Below the pieces are notes generated by a model. The model worked only from the letters and a program-made list of their open reading frames with translations, did not search any database and was not told where the DNA came from. Below are positions 38,901 through 45,275 of a stretch of 53,324 nt of DNA, one piece after another; within the stretch, counting starts at the first letter, position 1; every line of letters starts with the position of its first letter. The position numbers and the translations under genes were made by a program. The stretch lies in IMG/VR virus record IMGVR_UViG_3300035670_000280, positions 1 to 53,324 of that record; one strand, written 5' to 3'. The stretch is from a virus.

Positions 38901-40922
38901 GCGCAGTTTGCTTATCGCTGCTGCCTGTTCGGTAAACACGCCTATCTGTTGGCGTACCATGCCGACCTGCGCACCAAACGCCGCGCCGGCGAAAGCGCCT
39001 CCCACGCCTCCCACGGCCAAACCGCCGAGACCGCCGAGTAGGCCTTCGGGGCCGCCGAAGATGCCACCGCTGAGCGCTGCGCCAACGCCCTGGGCCAGCT
39101 GCATCCCACTAAGCCGGCGGCCCCCGGTAAGACGCTCGCGTCGTGCCGTGAGCTGCTCCAGTTTCTTAGTTGCTGTATCAAAAGCGGGCGCGGTACGGCC
39201 AACGGCATTGCGTAGTTCGGTCCAGACGCCTATCTGCGCTTCCAGACTATTTACGCTGCCGTTACTCGCTTTTGTAGTCTTATCAATATCGACGTAAATA
39301 TCACGCAAGGGGCGCCGAGAACGCTCCACTGACTTACCTAAGATGTCGTATGCTTGCGAGGCTTCAGTTATGACTCGCGTTCTGTTTTTGCTCTCCTGAT
39401 CTGGGGTCATCACAGGACCGATCGGAGTCACCCCACGACCAGGGGCATTAGCACCCCCAAGTTCGCCTCTGCCGAAGAAGCGCTCGACGCCGCCTCCAGG
39501 CTGTACGCCGTAGGCAGGAACTATTCCCTCAGCTCCAGGGGTTTGGTACGTGACGCTGGCACGCCTACCTCTACGCACTCGTACACCCTCGCCAGCGCTT
39601 ATTTCCAGTCCCGTACCACGGGCTGAAGTTTGCCCAGCGGCAGGAAGCAGAAGAGGTGTACCGCTTACACCAGCGCGTACACGTTGACCGAGTTCGGCAA
39701 GTGCAGCCTCCTGCTGGCGTACCATCCCTCGATTGAGGTAATTATCGCGGATACGCTTATTAGCGGCGTTCTGCTCGGCTGTGGCAGCCTGCGTCGCCAT
39801 ATCGCCTACATTACGGTATGCACCGGCAAGCTCATTAAGCTGCTTCTCTAGGCGATTGGCGGCGTTCGCGTTTTCGGCGTAGTGTCTAGACCCTTCTGCA
39901 GTTGTTGTATCTAGTTGCTCCATTTCAGCCCGCAAGGCTGTAATAGCTTCTTTAATGTTCTTTGCACTACTAGGAACTGTATTGGTGCGCAGACCCATTA
40001 CAAGCGACTGAGCATATCCCTGAGTAACGCTCGTAAGTTCGCGTTGTACTCCAGCCATCTGCATGGCTACGGTAAGATACTCTACTGTACCTCGTGTTGT
40101 ATTTGCTAAGCGATCACTTAGCTGGGATAGCTCTAAACTTAGTGCTGCTGTTGTGTTAGGTAATTCTAGATTAGCTGCACGCCCTTCTGCATACTGAGCG
40201 TACTGTGGACTTTCATACATTGCGTTACGCGCACGAACCTGCTGCCGAGATTCCGTAAGCGATCTAACCGTACCAATAAGTTGTATGCGTTGTTGGTAAC
40301 GAAGAAACTCGTCAGAACTTATGTTCAGCTTCTGCATCTGGCCTGTTAGGCGACCTATCTGAGCAGTAATTTTTTCCAGAGATGCGGCAGGAATTTGAGT
40401 GAGCGTAGCTGCAGCAGCACTAGCCTCATTTTTGAAACGGCCTAGGTTTTTAGTGGCTTGCTCAATATCCTTACCTAATTGCAGAAAGGCTGCAGATCCA
40501 GGACGAGTCTGTCGCTGCAGACGCTCCAGGCCATCTATTTGCTGCTGAAGCGACTTAGCGTTCTGAACTCCGGTGCGTGCGTGCTCAAGCAGAACTGCAC
40601 GCTGCCTATCAATAGCAACTGTAGAGCCGCGCAGCACGGATTCCATCCGTGTAATCTCTGCAGCAAGCTCTCCGTAAGCTTTACCGTTTACGTCTACTTG
40701 GGATTTAAGACCCTTAAAAGCTTCAATAAGTCCTTTGTTTACCGTTTCAGTATTACCCGCCTGCTTGGCTAGGTCGAGTAACTCTTCGCGTGTTCTTTTA
40801 ATCTGAGATTCAGAGGCATAAGTTACCTTGTTCAGCTCTCTAAACGAGCCGCGCAGTTTATCAATGTTCTCGAATCCTTCGGCCTTCAGCTTTAGAATCA
40901 GCTCCTCAATAGTCTTAGCCAT
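35988..40922 (-). CDS. Tape measure protein
   Basis: 1644 aa. Long coiled-coil stretches make up most of it (for example IERDIAKNRRELNDLQASA-like segments). A Gly/Ala-rich hydrophobic core near 600-660 (GAALSGGIFGGPEGLLGGLG, FAGAAFGAQVG) is followed by the classical AGASQSLLIPLADTYRYYTQ-like block, and a C terminus of lambda type (MGEAGPEAIMPLRRLPNGRL). Tape measure proteins fix tail length at roughly 0.15 nm per residue, so about 240 nm is expected. It overlaps the T frame by 8 bases. GSGSGSGS near 37.93 kb is a flexible linker. Confidence 0.93.
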   Translation of the reverse strand: MAKTIEELILKLKAEGFENIDKLRGSFRELNKVTYASESQIKRTREELLDLAKQAGNTETVNKGLIEAFKGLKSQVDVNGKAYGELAAEITRMESVLRGSTVAIDRQRAVLLEHARTGVQNAKSLQQQIDGLERLQRQTRPGSAAFLQLGKDIEQATKNLGRFKNEASAAAATLTQIPAASLEKITAQIGRLTGQMQKLNISSDEFLRYQQRIQLIGTVRSLTESRQQVRARNAMYESPQYAQYAEGRAANLELPNTTAALSLELSQLSDRLANTTRGTVEYLTVAMQMAGVQRELTSVTQGYAQSLVMGLRTNTVPSSAKNIKEAITALRAEMEQLDTTTAEGSRHYAENANAANRLEKQLNELAGAYRNVGDMATQAATAEQNAANKRIRDNYLNRGMVRQQEAALAELGQRVRAGVSGTPLLLPAAGQTSARGTGLEISAGEGVRVRRGRRASVTYQTPGAEGIVPAYGVQPGGGVERFFGRGELGGANAPGRGVTPIGPVMTPDQESKNRTRVITEASQAYDILGKSVERSRRPLRDIYVDIDKTTKASNGSVNSLEAQIGVWTELRNAVGRTAPAFDTATKKLEQLTARRERLTGGRRLSGMQLAQGVGAALSGGIFGGPEGLLGGLGGLAVGGVGGAFAGAAFGAQVGMVRQQIGVFTEQAAAISKLRIGLASVSTDLREFEASTRAVEGASQSLLIPLADTYRYYTQLRASTVELNYSANDTRQILEGTASAVFRTGGSLADVDGAMRAVVQILSKGKVAAEEVRGQLGERFPGAVIKFAQANRMSVQELDQAFQAGSVTIEQFITFARKNYKDGGKYAEILADSTEYAGRRMEKALESMRLAVGRSLKESGAGFQNFAAETAESLLWLGQQLYAFGDAAERALGGTPSPTGNAKEIAERIIGGGTTVAAIEEAIRTYEGKVQEAKDRLNAVKTRNILQFIFDETFGQGTPTQQQTGKTVASFESRIQSLREALKLADDYTRRGKRGAGSGSGSGSEDRAAADRAKSLLSAIEQREEALAQARIQREEQIAEIRKQAIEQARQLERQFADERTAVERDIAKNRRELNDLQASAQLSFRAETTQNPFLVDAERGISEILRRSREERIRIDAEYSDKQTQRARLLADFQKKVADDINKANETYARQIGNIQREYAKNVAKIVEEGTGAAGKRLEVSSKIAALYMQRASLNAVVAQATGVVVSEPDKKGENAVTAGTLLNSRIGAPAQLPIRSIIQIDEQLQQLQGRLQQLAPSLPAAPAVGPVRPLPRSQQIDIPSLSALDRATAEQRGTAKRLVTEQEADAIRNRFISITEESNKQVQNLQEQNALLNLQAKYLSTGVNTELARQFAQEELSYSKRKARLDTERQEAIRQGLDVQAINTLYEGRLSILNDQYSVLMRQTEELDKQQRLLRLRQDSDIGAGIREGAQKYVESIGTMREATAQLAQTGIKGVEDAIFSLTTTGKANFQEFAKSILENTARMIIQQLILRSVMQIIGAIGGGPKLATGADQVSSFNAAAAQYMPNALGNAYAANGIQPFAMGGIVKRPTMFAFANGGAGRLGLMGEAGPEAIMPLRRLPNGRLGVEQAGGGAPVTVNVSVDASGTAVQGDAGQGEQLGRVVAQAVQAELIKQRRPGGLLNR

Positions 40923-41600
40923 CCCGCTTATCCTCCCCCTTAGCCAACGCGCTGAGAGCGGCAGTTTCCATGGTTTGCAGGCCCTCCAGCATCCCGAGGC
41001 GATCTTCTACTGAGTATAGGTCCATTAGACCGCCTGGCATCAGCAGCACCTCGTATTTCAAACCGAGGTAGCCCGCCATGGTGGTGTTCCACTGCGTCTG
41101 CATTCTAAGGAACATCATTACGATGTCCCAGTTCTCGTCCCAGACCTCGTATATGGCGGCAGAGTCCTGCTTGGGGTCCTGCGGGAGAACCAGACCGAAG
41201 ACCTTGGCATCGTCGTCGGTCTTGTCCTCCTCGCGCTTGGTACTTCCACTTACCCAGAACTCTGCCGCGCCCTTCAGTTTCCCTGCTTAGCGCCGTCGAA
41301 GGTCTCGGTGTACGCCTTCAGGACACCGCGCACCCAGTAGGGATCGTCGGCAAACTCGGTGAGGGAGTCGATGGAGAAGAAGAGATCGGCGCCGTCTTCG
41401 TCGGTGATGCCGTTCCAGTCGAGCACGACGGCTTTGAGCAGGGGCAGGTCCCCTTTTTCGCTCAGTTTGCCAAACTCCTTGCGGCCGAGGCGCTTGAAGG
41501 TGATGTCGAAGGTGCTGGAATCAAATGTGCCACCGTCTGCAGGCTCCTCAATGGTTACAGGCCACTTGAAGGTTTTGACCTTTTTGCGCACAAAAGCCAT
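40915..41600 (-). CDS. Tail assembly chaperone G-T fusion by -1 frameshift
   Basis: The 228-aa product forms when ribosomes slip back one base at GGGAAAC (41283-41277), directly before the G stop codon. G gives the first 108 residues; translation then continues LKGAAEFWVSGSTKREEDKT and on through MMFLRMQTQWNTTMAG to the T end GEDKRDG. In lambda gpG and gpGT in a fixed ratio guide tail tube assembly on the tape measure protein. The T frame has no convincing own start for its first half, and the -1 frame is open across the whole gap, so the shift is required to explain 41118-41274. Confidence 0.88.
41274..41600 (-). CDS. Tail assembly chaperone G
   Basis: 108 aa, MAFVRKKVKTFKWPVTIEEP through TETFDGAKQGN. 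Beta-strand start followed by a helical part with RLGRKEFGKLSEKGD and VVLDWNGITDEDG, where 'dW.gv.ded' is the hallmark of gpG-type chaperones. It is the more abundant product; a fraction of ribosomes shift into T at its last codons. Confidence 0.9.
   Translation of the reverse strand: MAFVRKKVKTFKWPVTIEEPADGGTFDSSTFDITFKRLGRKEFGKLSEKGDLPLLKAVVLDWNGITDEDGADLFFSIDSLTEFADDPYWVRGVLKAYTETFDGAKQGN
41277..41283 (-). promoter_or_regulatory. Slippery heptamer GGGAAAC
   Basis: The minus-strand reading CAG GGA AAC TGA holds G GGA AAC in zero frame, the X XXY YYZ pattern, with the stop codon next. The lambda site is GGGAAAG. After the slip the next codon is CTG. Confidence 0.9.
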
Positions 41601-41639
41601 AAGCTGGAAGGGGTGATAGGTGTATGTGTAGCTTACGCA

Positions 41640-41674
41640 GAAAAAGCCGCACTGCCAAGTGGAGCAGTACGGCT
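41640..41674 (-). terminator. Terminator between tail tube operon and chaperone G
   Basis: Minus strand: AGCCGTACTGC, loop TCCACTTG, GCAGTGCGGCT (11 bp with one G-U), then TTTT directly after the stem. It sits 40 nt before gene G and about 30 nt after the Pro-rich 65-aa gene. In a late operon it would reduce expression of chaperones and tip proteins relative to tail tube and capsid. Confidence 0.8.
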
Positions 41675-41701
41675 AAGGGGTGCTGCAATACGCTGTGTGG
41701 C

Positions 41702-41899
41702 TTATTCGGCGGCGGAGTCCGGAGCAGGAGAGGGGGGAGTAGGTTCCGTGGGGGCTGCGGGTTCGGGGCTAGAAGAAGGGAGAGGAGCTGGGAGAGTGCG
41801 GTCCAGCAGAATCCATTTGCCTGTTTGCTCGTCGAGTAGGTAGCTGCCTCCCTCAGATGGAAGGGGGTCTGGGGTGGGGGGTGTGCTGATCCGGGCCAT
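41702..41899 (-). CDS. Pro-rich small protein, 65 aa
   Basis: 65 aa. The first half (GGSYLLDEQTGKWILLDRT) is structured, the second is a Pro/Glu/Ser-rich flexible tail (PAAPTEPTPPSPAPDSAAE). It lies between the tail tube gene and the terminator. It may be a tail-associated or chaperone-related peptide; the function is unknown. Confidence 0.6.
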   Translation of the reverse strand: MARISTPPTPDPLPSEGGSYLLDEQTGKWILLDRTLPAPLPSSSPEPAAPTEPTPPSPAPDSAAE

Positions 41900-41951
41900 A
41901 AGTGCGTGGAGTAAGGGGGCAGAGAGCGACGCAGCGTGTAGGCGCCGCAGC

Positions 41952-42881
41952 TTAGGTGAACGCGAGGCTTACCTCGTCATTACCGGCGGTGGTGGGAACG
42001 GCGAGGTAGGGGATGTTCAGCATCTGCACACCGTCTTGATCGCCGTAGGAGGGGTTGCTGATGTCGCACTGAGCGGCGGTGAAGGTGACACGGTTACCGG
42101 CGGTGGTGCCGTGCAGGAAGGTCAGGTTGCCGGTCGTCTCGGTCTGGGCAAGGTTGAAGTAGTCCTTGGTGGCCAGGGTGGGAGCTTCGATCATGACCGT
42201 ACCGGCAGGCTTACGGTCAGTGATGATGACTTCCTTGGTGCAGCCGACCAGTTCGCGGTAGACGGTGCTGACGGCAATGTCGAAGGTGACGGACTGGAGG
42301 CAGCCAGCGTAGGAGAAGAACTGGAACGCCGAGGTGTTGCCCTGCTTGAAGACCAGGGGGCTGGCTTGGGCGCTGTAGGTGACGGCAGGGGCGGCGGTGT
42401 CGGTGGGAGCGTTGTACACGCCGGTCATCGTGAAGTCGATGGTGGGGATCTCGCCCACAGCAGCGTTCAGCGTGAAGGTGCCACGGCAGCCAGTGGCTTT
42501 GTGCAGCACGCCGTCGTTGTTGAAGTAGATCGTGGCGCTGGCGAAGGTAGCGCTGACTGGGGCGTAGGTGACGCTGGTGGTAGCGACGATCGTCTCGCTC
42601 ATGCCGCACGCTTGGAGAATGCTACCGAAGCGAGGAGCGGTCCCAGCGGTGCCAGAGCCGGCGAGTTCCACTTGGAACGTGATGCTTACGCGGCTATTGG
42701 CGAGCAGCTGGGGGCTGTTGCCGAGGTAAGGACGGATCAGGTCTCGGCTAACGAGATCGGCTTCGATGGGGGTGATGTCAAGGTTGCGCACCAGCAGCGC
42801 GTCGGTGCCTGCCGGCGAGCTATCGGTGCCGTAGGTGCTCTCCTTCTTTACGAGGATTAGACGCTTGCGAGTAAGTGCCAT
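41952..42881 (-). CDS. Major tail tube protein
   Basis: 309 aa. MALTRKRLILVKKESTYGTD, PIEADLVSRDLIRPYLGNSP, then FQVELAGSGTAGTAPRFGSIL with LQACGMSET is the phage tail tube pattern, in which a 'yGt....' loop and 'G.a...P....LL.acG' precede a beta sandwich. It should stack as hexamers to form the tail. Its start lies after a small hairpin holding AGGAGG. A plus-strand open frame of 328 codons covers the same bases but is a composition shadow. Confidence 0.85.
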   Translation of the reverse strand: MALTRKRLILVKKESTYGTDSSPAGTDALLVRNLDITPIEADLVSRDLIRPYLGNSPQLLANSRVSITFQVELAGSGTAGTAPRFGSILQACGMSETIVATTSVTYAPVSATFASATIYFNNDGVLHKATGCRGTFTLNAAVGEIPTIDFTMTGVYNAPTDTAAPAVTYSAQASPLVFKQGNTSAFQFFSYAGCLQSVTFDIAVSTVYRELVGCTKEVIITDRKPAGTVMIEAPTLATKDYFNLAQTETTGNLTFLHGTTAGNRVTFTAAQCDISNPSYGDQDGVQMLNIPYLAVPTTAGNDEVSLAFT

Positions 42882-42889
42882 GTGTGCCT

Positions 42890-42906
42890 AGGAGGTTTAC
42901 CCTCCT
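42890..42906 (-). promoter_or_regulatory. AGGAGG hairpin before the tail tube gene
   Basis: Minus strand: AGGAGG, GTAAA, CCTCCT, then AGGCACAC and the ATG. The perfect Shine-Dalgarno is paired in a 6-bp stem and lies farther than usual from the ATG (about 19 nt), while AGG after the stem is closer. It may time or tune tail tube translation. Confidence 0.55.
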
Positions 42907-42970
42907 GCCCGTGGTATGCAGACCTAAGCCTACGTGGAGGGGGTTGTAAGGATTAAGGGGTGCGGGGAGG

Positions 42971-43396
42971 TTAGGTGCTTAGATCGGTGACGGATGTGCG
43001 ATAGAGAATACGAAAATTGCAAAAAATTACGCCTACGGGTACGTCGGCGGATTCAAGAGTGAATTCGGTGGGACCGGGCTGTACGTCGATGCAGAGGCCG
43101 CCTAGGGTTAGATCGGCCATGAGTTTGCTGTGGAGCGACTCAACAACGGGGTCTGCTGCTTGATCGGGAGTGTTGTCACGTACAATCACAACAACACGCA
43201 TGTTTAATACGTGGTCGAGTGTGGGCAGCGATGTGTTTTGTGTGGGCACATCGTTTATGGGCTCGACGATGAGGGCGGGGCTCTCGGCGCGGGCTACGGG
43301 CTCTACGCGGCTGCGGTAGATGCGGGTACCTACGCCGACGGTGCCGACGAGCGTGGTCCGCACGGCGCTAAGGATTTGTTCGCGCTTGGTTGTCAT
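42971..43396 (-). CDS. Tail terminator protein (gpU-like)
   Basis: 141 aa, MTTKREQILSAVRTTLVGTV. N-terminal helix, then VEPVARAESPALIVEPINDV, LNMRVVVIVRDNTPDQAADP and the C-terminal strand layout of phage tail terminators, which cap the growing tube. Its position between head-tail genes and tail tube is that of lambda U. TAATG overlap with the gene upstream. Confidence 0.75.
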   Translation of the reverse strand: MTTKREQILSAVRTTLVGTVGVGTRIYRSRVEPVARAESPALIVEPINDVPTQNTSLPTLDHVLNMRVVVIVRDNTPDQAADPVVESLHSKLMADLTLGGLCIDVQPGPTEFTLESADVPVGVIFCNFRILYRTSVTDLST

Positions 43397-44010
43397 TAGC
43401 GCACCTCAGTGGCGACGAGACGGCCGCGACCAAAGCTGAGGTTCTCGGTGCCGCTGTGGTTGGCGATTCGCAGCGCCACTTCATCGCCGGAAGCCATGCT
43501 GATCATCCAGTTGGTGACGAGTTTGGCTTCGTCGCCAGCGGAGCCGGTGAAAGCGCGGCACTCCGTTTGGTCTATGGCAGTGCCGTTCTTGGCCAGCTTG
43601 ATGCCTAGGACTTTGTTATTACCGCTTACGGTCTTGGCGTCGATGCTACCGTAAATTTGCATTAGACGAGTAGCACCGCTTGTGTTCTTTATGGCGAAGG
43701 TGTCGGTGGTGCCGAGCGCCATGCCGCTTGTGGATGCGGTGTCGAAGATGCCGGTAAGTCCCGTGGTGACGTAGACGCCTTGGGTGGTGATCGTGATGGT
43801 GCCGGCGTCCATCTTGCTGGCCTGGCCGCGTACCAGGTCGGTGTCAGCGAAGATGTAGGGGAGGGCGGTCCAGGCTGTTGAGCCGGTGCCGACTTTGATT
43901 CTGCGGGTGTCGGACTCGATGCCCAGCTCACCGGAGAGGAGCGTAGGGTTGGCGGCAGTCCAGGCTGCGGCGGTGTCTGTGCGCAGTTGGATCTGGGCGG
44001 TGGTGCTCAT
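43396..44010 (-). CDS. Virion fibre/decoration protein with Mtd-like N terminus
   Basis: 204 aa. The N-terminal 50 residues (IQLRTDTAAAWTAANPTLLS, GELGIESDTRRIKVGTGSTA, WTALPYI) match the small fold found at the start of major tropism determinant and many fibre proteins. The rest is a beta-rich, C1q-like domain. It may decorate the head-tail connector or form a collar fibre. It occupies the slot where lambda has Z. Coupled to both neighbours. Confidence 0.7.
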   Translation of the reverse strand: MSTTAQIQLRTDTAAAWTAANPTLLSGELGIESDTRRIKVGTGSTAWTALPYIFADTDLVRGQASKMDAGTITITTQGVYVTTGLTGIFDTASTSGMALGTTDTFAIKNTSGATRLMQIYGSIDAKTVSGNNKVLGIKLAKNGTAIDQTECRAFTGSAGDEAKLVTNWMISMASGDEVALRIANHSGTENLSFGRGRLVATEVR

Positions 44011-44441
44011 GCTGTACCCCCACTGATGTCGTTGCCATCAATGTAAGTGGTGGAGGCAGTACCACCGCTGATTAGCGGATCGAGCTGATCCAAGCCGAGG
44101 TCGTCGATCGAGGCCGCAGCACCATTAGCGCTAAGCGGTGTGGTGGAGGTGGTGTGCGTGGTTTCTAGGTCGCGCTGTAAGGAGAGTTGCGTGAACACCC
44201 CGTCGCTAATTAGGACGTTGGCGCGTACTGTGTAGGCGGCACCGTTTACGGTAAGTTTTGAGCCGTAGAGTAGGTCGCCAAACTTAGCGGATTCGCAAGT
44301 AAGTGTGTATTCGGTGCTGATTACTTGGCCATCGACAATTAGTTCGCTGGGCATGTCTAGGATGCCCAGGCCGGATGCGGCGCCTGCCACGACGCTTACG
44401 CCGAAGTCGGCTAAGTAGAGGCCGGTGTCTTCGGTGATCAT
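44007..44441 (-). CDS. Head-tail joining protein (gpFII-like)
   Basis: 144 aa. MITEDTGLYLADFGVSVVAG, then ILDMPSELIVDGQVISTEYT and LLYGSKLTVNGAAYTVR follow the FII-type attachment protein: 'F...V......GIfD.P........' and 'l..Gd.l.v.g..y.V'. The last 45 residues are a low-complexity acidic extension. It joins heads to tails. ATGA overlaps on both sides. Confidence 0.75.
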   Translation of the reverse strand: MITEDTGLYLADFGVSVVAGAASGLGILDMPSELIVDGQVISTEYTLTCESAKFGDLLYGSKLTVNGAAYTVRANVLISDGVFTQLSLQRDLETTHTTSTTPLSANGAAASIDDLGLDQLDPLISGGTASTTYIDGNDISGGTA

Positions 44442-44641
44442 GACGCAAACACCCGCACCGGCTGCTCAGGGCTTACCACGTACTGCTCCCACCCATCCGG
44501 CAGCTCACCCACGTAGTTCACGTGCCAGCCATCCAGCACGGTCGGAGGGGTGCAAAACTGCTGTCGTATCCGAATGGCATGATAGCCTCGCTGATCAGTG
44601 CGTAAGTGCAGAGTGGTTAGGCTGCATGGCACGAACACCAC
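44438..44641 (-). CDS. Small structural-region protein, 67 aa
   Basis: 67 aa, MVFVPCSLTTLHLRTDQRGY with LDGWHVNYVGELPDGWEQYV, then a CMP-like end VRVFAS. It is coupled by ATGA to the head-tail joining gene. The sequence is beta-rich; I recall similar proteins between capsid and FII genes of phages, of unknown role. Confidence 0.65.
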   Translation of the reverse strand: MVFVPCSLTTLHLRTDQRGYHAIRIRQQFCTPPTVLDGWHVNYVGELPDGWEQYVVSPEQPVRVFAS

Positions 44642-44662
44642 GCAGCCAGGCTGTACAGCAGC

Positions 44663-45046
44663 TTAGCCGTACTTCTTCACGCCCACGCCGTTCACCGAGA
44701 AGGTGAAGGAGGGGTTGCTACCGCCCACGGTGTAGACGATACGGATCCAGCGGCGAGCTTCGTCCTTGGAGATAGTGATCGCCTGCTGAGCAGCAGTACC
44801 TGTGACTTGAGTAAAGACAGCGCCGGTGATGTCGGTGAATGTACCGCCGGAGGTGTCAGAGGACTGCACCTTAATGTCCAGAGTCGGGGCGGTGCCGGTA
44901 CCGGCGGCCGAGTCCAGGATCAGAAAGATGTCGCCGTCCAGGGTTTGAACGTCAACAGCGGCGCCGTTACCTGTAACCGGACGGGCAGCCGTGGGATGAA
45001 AAGAGGTCAGCTGGAGCTTGTCCAGTGCCTGACGGAGGATGGTCAT
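44663..45046 (-). CDS. Capsid decoration-like protein
   Basis: 127 aa. GNGAAVDVQTLDGDIFLILD, then APTLDIKVQSSDTSGGTFTD and PSFTFSVNGVGVKKYG form a beta sandwich pattern common to small phage proteins located after the capsid gene. It probably binds the capsid surface. It stands 2 bp from the 73-aa gene. Confidence 0.7.
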   Translation of the reverse strand: MTILRQALDKLQLTSFHPTAARPVTGNGAAVDVQTLDGDIFLILDSAAGTGTAPTLDIKVQSSDTSGGTFTDITGAVFTQVTGTAAQQAITISKDEARRWIRIVYTVGGSNPSFTFSVNGVGVKKYG

Positions 45047-45048
45047 GA

Positions 45049-45270
45049 TCAGTTCTCCTCAGAATCGGGGGTGGGTTGAGGCTTGCGACCGCGCTTGGAA
45101 ACCTCGCATACGGGCTGAGGGGCGGGCTCTGGTTCCGGCTCGGCGGGGGCAAGCTGAGCCTTGTTCATGCCAATCAGGAGATTGGCGTCGGCATCGCTGA
45201 CCTCAAGGATGGAGCCAGCCTGGACTGGCTCCCCTGAGATCACGACCGAGCGAAGAATCTCGATCTTCAT
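45049..45270 (-). CDS. Small head-region protein with Pro/Glu tail, 73 aa
   Basis: 73 aa. MKIEILRSVVISGEPVQAGS, ILEVSDADANLLIGMNKAQL is a small beta domain seen in many phages after the capsid gene; a Pro/Glu-rich linker and a basic KRGRKPQPTP tail (AT-hook-like) follow. It lies 5 bp after the capsid gene. It may assist head assembly or bind DNA. Confidence 0.65.
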   Translation of the reverse strand: MKIEILRSVVISGEPVQAGSILEVSDADANLLIGMNKAQLAPAEPEPEPAPQPVCEVSKRGRKPQPTPDSEEN

Positions 45271-45275
45271 CTGGA

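Noticed and set aside
41874-42860. 328-codon plus-strand frame opposite the tail tube gene
   Set aside because: Gly/Val/Glu-rich shadow of a GC-rich gene on the other strand; the minus-strand protein has the clear family match and neighbours.
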